This document shows, one piece after another, positions 53,605 to 64,000 of a stretch of DNA of 64,000 nucleotides. Source of the stretch: Campylorhamphus procurvoides (taxonomy: Eukaryota > Chordata > Aves > Passeriformes > Dendrocolaptidae); assembly GCA_013396655.1 (NCBI GenBank), contig WBMV01007372.1, positions 81,018 through 145,017 on the forward strand, in the 5' to 3' direction. The stretch's first letter is position 1. Every line of letters begins with the position of its first letter. The notes under the pieces were generated by a model, which made no database searches, had not been told where the DNA came from, and saw only the letters and a program-made list of their open reading frames with translations. A program made the translations under genes and the position numbers.

Positions 53605-54669
53605 AGAGTGGAGCTACCAAAACCTTACAGCATTTGGAATGTGTTTGCTGTGCACCTGCAAGAGGTGGAGGAGATGCTGCTGATCCAGGGAGGGTATGGC
53701 AGAGTTCCTGGGGTGGGAAAAAGCATCCAGCTGATCCTGGGACCTGGTTCCTCTCAGCATCTGGGACTGACTGGAGCCACAGGCAGGTGGATTACCCACA
53801 GCTCAGCATCAGCAGGACTGAGGCAGAGTTTAAATATCTCACACATTATGCCCTATAAAAGCTTTCCTGTGTCCAGAGCATTTACAAACCTAATCCAGCG
53901 ACACCCCAGAGCTCTGCAGGGCTGCACTGGCTCCCCAGCTGGACAGACCAAGGACCACCATGGCAGCTGAACACCAGGGAAGCATGTGCAGTGTGGAGAT
54001 GCTGCTGCAGCTCAGCACCCCTGGAAAACACCCTCCTCTTCTGACCTATCCTGCCTCCTGTGAGGTCCCCCCATAGGTCAGCTCATGGGTGGCAGTGGCA
54101 GCTCGAGGGACAGGCTGTCCCACCTCAGGAAGGGCACACAGATGCCACCATCCTCAGGGGCCTGGGAAACACGAGCCACCCCTGCAGTGTCCCCCTGATC
54201 CAGTGACACACATCTGGGCTCCTCTGGAAAGAGCTTAACTCCAGGGCAAACCTGATGTACAAGGATAGCAAAGAACACCCCAAAGAACTGTAGGGAAAGC
54301 ACATCCATTCACCCCCTTTTCCAGACCTACACCTTTAAAAGCAGCTGCTCCAGCACGCTCTGGAAACTGGTGCACATGGACTGGGAGATAAACAACATCA
54401 CGGGACAGGTAAGCTGGTTACTCCTGATTTATCACACCATCTCCCCCTCTAATTGCAGAGCTAAGCAGGCACTCATCTAATCCCCCCTAAGCAGCTTACG
54501 CTTCCTTAGGCAGCTCGGCCCCGTCGCTCACTTCCTGGTTGGGAAATCATCATTCCCCAAGTCCTGCTCTGGAAGGGGAGAACCCACCCTCCTCCTCAGC
54601 CACCCTGAGACTGGCAGGGTGCACTCACAGGACAGATCACTGCTGGAAGAGGGTCCCAAACATCTGCTC

Positions 54670-54832
54670 AGGGCAGTGGTGGGGTCACCCTTCCTGGGGG
54701 GATTTAAAAGCCATGTGCATGTGGCACTTGGGGACATGGGTTAGTGGTGGCCTTAGCAGTGCTGGGGGAATGGGTGGTCTCAATGACCTAAAGGTCTTTC
54801 CTAACCTAAAAGATTCTGTGACTCCATTTCCC
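54670..54832 (+). repeat. CR1 3'-end fragment, TTAGTGGTGG subfamily
   Basis: GGCACTTGGGGACATGGGTT then CCTAAAGGTCTTTCCTAACC, ending AAAGATTCTGTGACTCC. Same subfamily as 13328-13442. Confidence 0.85.
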
Positions 54833-55169
54833 ACTCTGTACTGAGCAAATCTTTCACCCTTGTGTCCTGCAGCTCTGGTCACACACCACAGGTCCTTGCT
54901 CCCAGTTTTCCCAGAATTACACTCATTTTTTCCATACTAACAGCTGATTGCTCTCCAGCTGGATTTCTCCATTTAATCTCCATTAATTTATTAGGAACAG
55001 GGCACCACAACCTGCCCAATTCCTCATCCTAGTTTAGTCTTCCTAGGATTTGGGATTTTTAAATTATATCTACAAGATCCTTGGGGCCCCCAAAAATGAG
55101 CATAAAAAGCTACTCAAGTCCATGAACAGTGTCCCTACGTGGTCAGAGACCCAACCCCACATCCCAGGA

Positions 55170-55300
55170 GGCTGGAAAGGCCAGATGGGACAGGGCTTGG
55201 AGCACCCTGGTCCAGTGGAAGGTGTCCCTGCTCATGGCAGAGGGCTGGAACTGAAAGAGCTTTAAGGTCCCTTCCAACCCAAGCCATTCCCTGGTTCTAC
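55170..55300 (+). repeat. CR1 3'-end fragment
   Basis: Sense tail with GGGACAGGGCTTGGAGCACC and GAGCTTTAAGGTCCCTTCCA, ending CCATTCCCTGGTTCTAC. Confidence 0.88.
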
Positions 55301-55759
55301 AAACAGCCACAGCACGTTTTAGCTTTTCCCCACAGATCTGTGGATAAGCAGGAGGTTCCAGAATGACTCAGGGGAGAGAACTCAGGGTTTGGGTGACATC
55401 AAGCTTCTTTCACTGCTTGGAAGCTCCAGGCTGTGGAAGGAAGAGCCCTGGAGCTGCAGGACCACAGAGCCAGAAGGTGCCCTCACACACCTCCTGCTCC
55501 AGGACACGGCCCCAACCAAGAGGGATTTTCCCACTTGCAACACCAGGGAACTTTACCCCCGAAACTACCCCTGAACTTAGACCAGTGACCCCAAATCAAG
55601 CTTCCAAATCATTCCAGATAACGAGCCAGATGCGACGTCACCACCCGGAACCGCTGCCTTTGATCCCCTTCAACCCAGCCCAGACCTCGGGGCCGAGCTC
55701 CTCCCGCCAGGCCTTTTCCTTTGGCTCGATCCAACATTCATTTTCCCGTCTGTAAAATT

Positions 55760-56060
55760 CATTTGTGTCGCTGCACAGCCCGGTGAGGCTTGAATGGGGC
55801 GAAGGAGTGTTTGGAGTCCCAGCGCAATCCATTATTTAAAAGCAGCGAGCCCGGTGATGTCATGGGGAGCTCGCCAGCCATCCCTGCATTAACGGGCTGG
55901 CCAGGGTGGCTGCTCCTATCCATTATTTATGGGCTCCTGGCGTGCAGCCTGCAGAGGGTCACGGCGCTGAAAGCCAACTTTATCTGCATTGTTCCCAGCT
56001 CCTGCCCAGCTGTCACTCTGCTCCCTAATTTAATACACCCAGCGCGGCGGAAAAGGATGC
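55760..56060. promoter_or_regulatory. Candidate conserved non-coding block with a CRE-like site
   Basis: CR1-free sequence with TGATGTCA at 55855-55862, two CCATTATTTA words (about 55829 and 55920), several CpGs and CCTAATTTAATACACC. It looks like an intronic enhancer. Nothing coding is supported. Confidence 0.35.
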
Positions 56061-56465
56061 AGAGCTGCTGCCTGGAATAGGAATGGGAACAGGGACAGGG
56101 GGGTGGGGTCTGCACTGAGCTGGGGGGGCTTCAGGCATCTTTGTTATGGTGCTGACTTGGCTTTTTTAAATCTGCCTTTGAGGCTCCCGTGGTGACTGGA
56201 TTGAGATGTGGATGATCCAGGTGTTGGAGGGTGAGAGGAGGGACAGTGGAGCAGAGATGGGGTCTCCATCTCCATTATCCTGAGGCTGCACCGCATGGTT
56301 TCCTCCATATCCCAGCAAGAGCTACTCAATAATGTATGCAAATAAGAGGGGGAGAGCAGAAAGAGCACTTCAGCTCTTCAGAATAATAAAAAAAATAATA
56401 TATATGTGTAAAAAAGGAAAAATCTCTCATCAGCTGTTATTTCCGACACAATTTAAAGTGCACAG

Positions 56466-56525
56466 CCAAGGCCTGGAATGAGATGGGCTTTAAGGTCCCT
56501 TCCAACCCAAACCATTCTGGGATCC
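56466..56525 (+). repeat. CR1 3'-end fragment (very short)
   Basis: GAATGAGATGGGCTTTAAGG then TCCCTTCCAACCCAAACCAT. Confidence 0.8.
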
Positions 56526-56748
56526 ATCTGTATTTCACCACCAGGGAAGGGGCAGCATCCCATCCCATTGCACTGCTTCTCCACTCAGCAAAAGGGCTCT
56601 CAAGGCTCTGTCCCTACAGCTCACCAACACACCCCCTCCACTATTAGCCCAAAATTAAATCTACCACAACAACTCTTCAGACCTCCAAAACACGTCACTC
56701 ACTTGGCCCAATCTCTCTGTCAGAGCAATTAAATTTTAACTTTAGCTG

Positions 56749-56877
56749 CTCAAGACCAGGTTGGATGGGGCTCGGAGCAACCTGGTCTAATGGGATGTGT
56801 CCCTGCCCACAGCAGGGTGTACAAGATGGGCTTTAAGGTGCCTTCCAACCCAAACCAGTCCCGGATTCTGTGATTCA
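56749..56877 (+). repeat. CR1 3'-end fragment
   Basis: Sense tail with ACCAGGTTGGATGGGGCTCG and CAACCTGGTCTAATGGGATG, ending CCGGATTCTGTGATTC. Confidence 0.9.
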
Positions 56878-58761
56878 GGGTCTCTGTCACTGCAAGAGAT
56901 GCTTCCCTTGGACATCAATCCAGCAGCAATGGGGTATGAGGAGATGAGTTGCTGCTTTGGCAGCTCCTGCCCCACAGGATTCACACATGCCAAATATCTG
57001 TCTCATTCCTCAAAATAAAGTTGATTCCAGCTTAAATAATAAGGTGTTTTTCAAGTGTTGTGAAGCCAGGAAAGCAACCCGAATTTCCCTGCAATTAGGA
57101 CTGGCTGCCTCATTCCAAGGCAGGAGTGCCCAGGTTTGGTTTAAGACACACAAGACACATCCTGATGATCATGTCTGAAAACAACACACAAAACACAAAC
57201 AACCAAAAACACACCACCTGCACAAAAAGGAAGCTGTTGCAAGAGGAAACCCAGGCCCAGAGGAAGGAGGTTTGCTCTGGTGTGGCACAAACAGGGTCTG
57301 GGGGAGGCTCCTGCTGTGGCAGTGCCAGCACCAGCACGGGCACCACCCGGCACAGCCAAACCCAGCATGGAGCAAGGGGAACATCCCCAAACCCGGCACT
57401 GACCCCCAGGGGAGGCAGAACCAACAGCCAAACCTTCTCATGTTAGTGTGAGCCAGGCAAAGACAAGACAGAAAAACATCATCAACCTTGAAAACCAGCA
57501 GTGAGCCTTTCCTTCAACTTCTCCACGCTATGAAAACCAGGAGGATTCTGTCCCAAACTCCAAAAGGGGGAGCTGGGGTGGCCATGGGAGGACTGAGCTG
57601 GTTCCCATCCCTGAGCTGGTCACAAGGCTGGGTTGTGTCCAGGAGCCAAGCCTGGAACATGCAGACCATGCACTGGTGTCTTCGAGGCCTTCACATCCCT
57701 CCCGAATCCAGGATTATTTCCATGGCAACTATCTGGAGAACTTATTAAGTAAAAAAACCCAAGAACAGTTTGAACATCCAGACCCTCCGTTCGTAACGTA
57801 CCAGCTGACTAAATTAGCAGCACTGAGATTTTTAGTAATCAAAATAGATCATGTTCCAGCAACTCAGTCTTCGCTGTGCCACAGCTAAAGAGAAAATCCT
57901 GATAGTAATGCCAAAAGGGGGTGAGGGGAGGAGGAATTATAGGTTTTCCAAGACCACAACCCTCTATCAAGCCAAGGCTTATCCCATTCAAGACATTATT
58001 TCAAAAGCTGACAGTTCGAGTGCTGTTAAATAAGGCTGAGTTTCCAAGAGATTAAAAAGTTTGGGGAAAGGTCCCTGCTAGAGAACCAAAAAGATGACTA
58101 TAAGTGGATCAGTGATCAACTACAAATACACATTCAGTCACCTCAAATTTGTACCAAAAAAAGCATCATTTGCATCTCATTCTATACACACACCAACCCC
58201 AGGGCAGCAGGGGGGGACAGGGACATCGCAAACCCTGGGCTCAGCCAGCACCACTCCCAAACCCACAGCATCCTCCACTCCCAAACTTGCAGGAATTCCC
58301 TGGTTCCCTGGGAACTGACTCAGGCTCAGCCCTGCAGGGTGACTACAGCTCTTAGGAACGGGGCTGAGGGAATTACCAAAGCTTTGGCACCACTCAAAAC
58401 CAAACACTGCCTGAGAGTTTTGTAACAGCAATTCAGAGTGAGAAGTTGCTCTCAACAGGAATGATTTTGAAAGTGCTTTAAAAAAAATAAAAGGTGGTTA
58501 AATGAACGGCTGGCTCAGTCACGAAGTCCAGCCAGGGAGATTATGGGCATTATTGATTTACCTTAGAACAACCTGGGAACTCATTTCCAATGGGTTTTAA
58601 TGGAACCTGGATTTTCTCAGTCCTCATCTGCCCTGAGAGGCTGAGCCTCCTGCAAGGAAGTGCAACCCCAGAGCATTAAACTGGCAGCTGTTAGAGGTAC
58701 AACAGCCCAGTTCCCCTACACAGAGAATACAGTGGGATGGGGGGGTTTAAGGCTGCTCCAA

Positions 58762-58946
58762 AATCATTTCAGTTGGAAAAGACCTCAAATTTCATCAAGT
58801 CCAACCTTTGACTCATCCCCACCTTGACAACCAGATCAGAGCACGAGTCCACATCCAGTCATTCCTTGGACACTTTCAGGGATGGGAACTCCACCACCTC
58901 CTGAGCAGCCCCTTCCAATGCCTGACCACCCTTTCCAGGAAGAAAT
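58762..58946 (-). repeat. CR1 3'-end fragment, second subfamily
   Basis: Antisense tail with GTTGGAAAAGACCTCAAATT, TTCATCAAGTCCAACCTTTG and CAGCCCCTTCCAATGCCTGA. Confidence 0.87.
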
Positions 58947-60677
58947 GGATGGAAGTTGGGAGCAAGGGAGTCCTCACCCCCCCAAGAGCCAGGAAAGAGG
59001 ATTATGACCAGGACAACACACCATCACAACCTCTGGTTTGGCAGCAAAAGCTTCTCCACTGGGGGGAATGTTTTCCTCTCCCCAGAACACAACACAGCAG
59101 GCTGAGCCTCCTGAAACCCTGGGCTGGTTTTAGTAGGCTAAAAGATGATTATTCCATTATGTACCTGAAGTGAAAGGCAAAAGACTTTTCTCAACCCTTC
59201 CAGAAAAGATTCCTGTAACACAAAACCAAGTAGGGAATATTGTAGCCTGAAAGGCTTCCAGAAAGGTGTGAGCACAGAAAACAGCAGCTCAGGGCAGGAA
59301 GGAAATCGTAACATTAGCCATGGCCTTTGAAGGCAGAGGCAGCTCCACGTCACTGAAACCAAAGAACAAAACCCATCTGATCCTCAGCCCCTTCCAAAAT
59401 GCCTCTCCAAAAGCACCCTTTTGGAGATGGAGAGATGTCCATCAGCTGCCCCTCTTGGTGCTGCCTGTGGTTCCTGGCTGCAAACACGCTGCCTTCTGCC
59501 CTAAGCCAGCCGCTCACAAAAATCACTGAGCATTACAATCCTGCCCCTTCTCCCGCTTAATGTCTCACCCCAGAGCTGCTTCGGGAGCTCCCAGCTCTGT
59601 CCATCCCACTCCCTTCCCCTCCTCCTCCAGCTCTTTCCCTCCCAGGCAGCATTTCCCCCTCCCTCCCCTCCTGGCTGCGGTGCCAGATGTCAGCCTGACC
59701 CCGGAGCCGCCGTTTGGGGTCAGTTCCTGGGGTTATGGTGCAAATGGGAGTGGTGATTCCCCTGCACCAGCAAGAGGGTCTGGGCACTGCTGGCAAATCT
59801 AATTCCAGGGTATTTTTTTCCTGCTAACAAAGTTTGAAAGGCTGTTCACACCACAACAGCAGCCTGGGGCACTGGGTAAGGTGACCCCAGACTATGTTGA
59901 GCATCAGTCATGGGGAGAAGCGTCACTTACTGCACGAGGGGAAGGGATGACCTGAATGTCTCCTGCAAGAATAATTGCACACTGAAGGCAAGGGCTGAAG
60001 TTTCTGGAGGAGGGATGCTGGGAATGCTGGGGCACTCCAAGGAGCACCATTCAAAAGGCACCAGGCTAACAAAGACAGCCATGGGGGAGCTCAGCATGGC
60101 TTGAAAATGAACCCAGAGCCGTATTCTTGACCACCCCACGCTCCTTGAAGGATGTGCCCCCAGTGAAGGAGCAGCTCCAAGGCAACGGTATGCAGTTTGC
60201 TGGAAGGGAAGGGAAAAGCTTCCAGCCTGACATAAACCAGGGCTCGGATTCCTCTATCACAGAGGCAGATAAGGCTGCGTCAACTTTTCCACTGGAGCTC
60301 TCTCCCCTCCAAGGTTCACAGCGAGGGAGAAATGTTTGGGCCAGGTGGAAACCGAGCAGAGGCTCCCAAGGCTGGGAGTTGCCGTGTGTATAAAACCCCA
60401 CCACGTCACCTGCCCATGCTTGGCTTCCCCTCCGCTGGGAATGGGGAAATCTCACCTTCCTCCCCAGGAATTCCTCACATTCCTGCAGGCCGATAAGCTG
60501 AACCCCTGCAAGGGGCTGCTCAGAGCCACACCGAGTGCCCTGCCACACCAGAAACCCAAGGAGGTTAAACATTAACCTGGGGGCTGAGCAGAGGGGACAG
60601 GACAGAGGTGCCTGATCCAGCCCCAAGTCCCTGGGAGGAGCAGGCCACAGTGCTGGAGAGGAAAGGAGGCTTTGGGC

Positions 60678-60821
60678 AATCACAGAATCACAGAACAGTG
60701 GAAAGGACCTAAAGCCCATCTCATCCCACCCTCTGCCGAAGGGAGAGACACCTTCCACCAGCCCAGGTTGCTCCAAGCCCTGTCCAACCTGGCCTTGGGC
60801 ACCTCCTGGGATGGGGCATCT
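60678..60821 (-). repeat. CR1 3'-end fragment
   Basis: Antisense tail starting AATCACAGAATCACAGAACA and running through CCAACCTGGCCTTGGGCACC. Confidence 0.87.
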
Positions 60822-61112
60822 ATAAGGGTGTTTCTCACCTACAGAGCTCATCTACCTGCAAGAAGAGGGGCAAGAAAAAGCAAGGTGGAAGCCCCCACTG
60901 GACCCCATCACTGTGCCAGAAGCAGGGTTTGTGCAGGCAGGACCTGTCCCTTTCCAACAAATCCTCCTGGTTTTCTTCCATGGCAGAGCAAGAGGCAGCA
61001 CACCCAGCTCACAGGCTTGCTCTGTTTGGTATCTTAATTTTGTGTGTGGCAAACCAGGAGGATGCTCCATTTGCAAGGACAGTACTGGATGAGCCCAGCT
61101 CCTCCAGCCCAC

Positions 61113-61161
61113 CCTGGCCCCCTCCCCAGCCCCTCCAGGCCAGCCTGGCCCCCTCCCCAGC
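61113..61161. repeat. Two-copy 31-bp imperfect tandem repeat
   Basis: CCTGGCCCCCTCCCCAGC occurs at 61113 and 61144 in a C-rich stretch. Confidence 0.7.
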
Positions 61162-62207
61162 TCAGTGAGAAGAGGCAGCTCCCTGCCCCACGTGCTGGGA
61201 AGTTTCAGAGCCTGGTGCCCTGCAGGGGGATGAGGATGGGGAGGTATTTTGGTCCTGCACAGCCCTCCCTCCACGTGCTTCACTGCAGTTATCCCTGAAG
61301 ACAGGAAAATTTGTGCTTGTTTTTCTGGTGCTGCTGAGCAGCTACGAAATGTCTCCCACCACGAGAGCCTGAATAAATCTCAGCTCCTGAAGCAGCATCT
61401 GAATCAGCTTCCCTCCCATCTCCATCACGACTTCAAACCTTTAATTCACTGAGGTGAAAGCAACGGTTGTTTTTGTTTGCTGGAGCTCACAGAACTCGTG
61501 GTTCATCCCTTTTACCCTATATACCCGAATATTCCATATTATTACATTTACCCCAATATTCTGGGGAGGTTCCTGGACCAGCCCTGACTTACCACAAATT
61601 CCTGGTCACCAACTTTTCCTGCCTGTCCCCATGGGAGCCCAGACACCACCTCAGGATAGGCAGGAGAGCCACCCATGCACACCACGTGTGCCTCCTGCAG
61701 CCTTGTGGGAGCGCCTGAAATGAGCCTGGATTTCTCAGGTTCTGGGCCCAAATGAAAAATAACACATGAAAAAATTAAATTTTAGTCTTCTGTTAAATGT
61801 GGAGTGCTGGACCAAAACGTGGCAGTTTTCAAAGGCTCCACGGATGGGTTTGAGGCCACGTGGAACCTGCAAAACTCCCCCCAGCACCTCCAGTGAATTT
61901 AGGATTCGCTGCTGTGTGTCAGGGAAGCAACTCTGTTCTTCCTTGAGGGAAGGGACAGATTGCAGGAGAAAACTACACCCCAACTGCTGCCAAATTCCCC
62001 AGATTTAGTTATTAGGAGGCAATTAGGAATATTATTAACACTTCCTACTACGTTCAGCTCCATTTGCAGAGCATCTCTGCGCCAGCCCGGATGTTTCCGA
62101 CCGAGCTCCAGCTCCGAGGCGCACGTGGCATCACGTACCCAAAACTGTGTCTTCCTGCTCTCTCTGCCTCCCTTCCCCACAGCCCCACAAAATCAAATTG
62201 CAAGTAA

Positions 62208-62244
62208 AAAAAAAACCCACAGAGATTAAAAACAAAAAAAAAAA
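62208..62244. repeat. A-rich low-complexity stretch
   Basis: Two runs of ten or more A separated by CCCACAGAGATT and AAAAAC. No retrotransposon body is recognisable next to them. Confidence 0.7.
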
Positions 62245-63015
62245 AGCAGCGCGGCAGCACAAAGGAAAAACAATTTTGCTCTTGTTTTTTAACTCCCAAT
62301 CAACATCTGAGCTATTCAGGAAGCTGGTGCACTGCCCTCCAACCAACTTCAATTAGGGAATTCAAAAGCAGTCAGACAAAAGAATGCCTGGGAGTTACTG
62401 CACCGCACCGAGATATTTTTAGCCAGAGCTGGGAGGCTGTTTGTGGGACACTGCTTTGCTTCTCTGGCGTTTCAGCTTTTGTATTTACATTCACAGGACA
62501 GGGAGATTTACTGGGTCACAGAGAAAGGGAGGAGAAGCGGCACAACCGACGGGAATCGTTTTGCTCCTGATACTCTTGGAAGGTTTTTCAGCAAAGGCTG
62601 GTGGGGGCCTGAGCAAAGCAGAGCAAGATTTGCCTCCACCTACTTCAAAAAGCATCTCTCAGCTGAAATCTCAAGTTCTCCCCCTTTTTATTATCGCCGT
62701 TATCATTTACCATCATTACCGTGTTTTACTCTCTTTTCAATTATTAAACTGTTCTTATCTCGACACACGAGTTTTACTTTGATTCTCCTCCCCGTTCCAC
62801 CGGGGTGGGGGGCAGAGAGGAGGGGAGCTGAGCGAGTGGTGCTTCATTTCCAGCTGTGCTCAAGCCACCACAGCCCTTTTGGCCTCCTTTGGAAGGGTGA
62901 TGCAAACCCACACGTGGAGCCCTGGGAAGGAGGGCAGGGACACGGCTGGTGCACCCACACAAAGCTGCAGCCCAATAGGGGCAGTGACCTCTGCCCACCC
63001 CGGGTCACCAGATGG

Positions 63016-63115
63016 AGCCAGGAGCTCTCCAGGTGGGCACTGCCACGTGGACACCTCCACCCCAAAGCCAGGAGCTCTCCAGGTGGGCACTGCCACGTGG
63101 ACACCTCCACCCCAA
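63016..63115. repeat. Perfect two-copy 50-bp tandem duplication
   Basis: GCCAGGAGCTCTCCAGGTGG followed by GCACTGCCACGTGGACACCT occurs twice with an exact 50-bp offset. Each copy carries CACGTG and GAGCTC. Confidence 0.92.
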
Positions 63116-64000
63116 AGCCCCCCAAAACACCACATGGTTGAGCCCCAACGAGCCACTTCTGGTTGGGTTTTCAGAAACCATTTCCTACGAGCCACCCTGC
63201 CCTCGGTGAGGTGGGAAGGTGCCTGGAGGGCCAAGGCCTGTGCCCTGGGGTTGCTGTGGGGTCGGGATGGGGGCGGTGGGTGCTGCCTGCACCATCAGCA
63301 TTGCTCTCCAGCGCAGCCCCTCTTCCGCTCCCTCCCACCACTGCGGCAGCGCAGATGGCAGCACTGTGACCTCGCTGTTCCTGCCTCCTTGTTTTGATCC
63401 TGCAGTCTTGATTGTTCAGGCTAATCCCACACTCCCAGCCTTGGCTGCCCGCCAGGACTGTTATTAATGGCACAAAAGCTTCTCATTCCAGCTACTTCTA
63501 CATCCGCTAATGCTGTTGTTCCCTTCTCTCGCTCCCCCTCTCGCCACATTACAAACTGGAGCTGGAATATATTTTACAAGGGGGGGGAGGAAAAAAAACC
63601 CTTCTCTGATCATCCTCACGCGCTGAAGGCTCCACCAGAACTGTACAGGGAAGGCTCCTCAGCTCCAGCAACAAACACCGAGGGCAAAGCAGAGACCACC
63701 CTGCTCAGCAGCAGCACCCAGATGTGGGGAGTCTCCTGCAAGCCCTTAGGGAAAGCCAGGATCCCAGGCAGGGGCAGGCACAGCTGTCACACAGCCCCAG
63801 GGCAGGGGACCCCCTGCCAGGGGCAGGGACACCTTCCTGCTCTTCACATGGCCCCACAGCCTTGGCTGCCTCCCCAGGGACCCCCTGCCCTCCTGCCCCT
63901 GCTCTCTGCAGCAAACACCAGATTCCTAGAACTGAAGCTCATTAAATCATGCACTGAGAGGTGGCTGCAGCTTGCTCCAGTTTAGCCCTCCATGTGCCAA

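Larger units (their letters stand above)
33554..64000 (-). other. ANKRD11: ANKRD11 upstream intronic sequence (probably intron 2, open at the right edge)
   Basis: No coding exon, RNA gene or CpG-island promoter is recognised in these 30 kb. Human ANKRD11 has non-coding exons 1 and 2 far upstream of the ATG exon, so the simplest reading is one long intron. A short 5' UTR exon could be hidden here because such exons cannot be recognised from sequence alone. Contents are about 20 CR1 tails, a minisatellite, one duplicated stretch at a gap, small tandem repeats and several CR1-free blocks listed separately. Confidence 0.75.

Noticed and set aside
62208..62244. Poly(A) tail of a processed pseudogene
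   Set aside because: No gene-like body or target-site duplication is visible beside the A-runs.
33554..64000. ANKRD11 promoter or CpG island
   Set aside because: CpG-containing stretches near 36170, 44460, 50660 and 55640 are short and isolated; none has the sustained CpG density or length of a vertebrate CpG-island promoter.

Overview
The window is vertebrate, almost certainly avian, chromosomal DNA. More than thirty CR1 retrotransposon tails of the bird type lie in both orientations (three-prime ends reading like 'CCTTCCAACCCAAACCATTC'), the gene it carries has vertebrate intron-exon structure, and the CR1 variants resemble those I associate with passerine-like birds. No bacterial, phage or CRISPR features are present.

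One protein-coding gene is recognisable: ANKRD11 (ankyrin repeat domain 11, also ANCO-1), on the minus strand. Using the usual vertebrate exon numbering, exons 3 to 13 are all here: 33409-33553 (start codon 33493-33495), 26426-26564, 17229-17399, 15948-16151, 13829-13971, 13136-13283, the giant exon 9 at 5678-12405, 4561-4659, 4333-4476, 3681-3773, and the terminal exon with stop codon at 2710-2712. Every junction is GT-AG and every phase joins, giving a complete predicted protein of 2713 residues (about 2663 in human, from memory). The product is a large nuclear chromatin co-regulator: four N-terminal ankyrin repeats, a very long lysine/glutamate/serine-rich low-complexity middle encoded by exon 9, and a highly conserved C-terminal repression domain.

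Region by region: 1-1715 is downstream flank, carrying a duplicated stretch around an assembly gap (single N at 781). The 3' UTR runs from 2709 down to about 1720. 2710-12405 is the dense C-terminal coding part, and 12406-33553 holds the small N-terminal exons with increasingly long introns. From 33554 to 64000 there is no recognisable coding exon. It is most simply intron 2 (possibly with unrecognised 5' UTR exons); the promoter was not seen. This part holds scattered CR1 fragments, a 21-bp minisatellite (43790-44337), a second duplicated stretch around a single N (51870), small tandem duplications, and several CR1-free blocks that look like conserved regulatory DNA.

The most actionable observations are the full gene model, two probable false duplications at assembly gaps, the minisatellite, and a short list of candidate intronic enhancers. 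I did not find a convincing previously undescribed biological system. The enhancer candidates rest on base composition and motif matches only.
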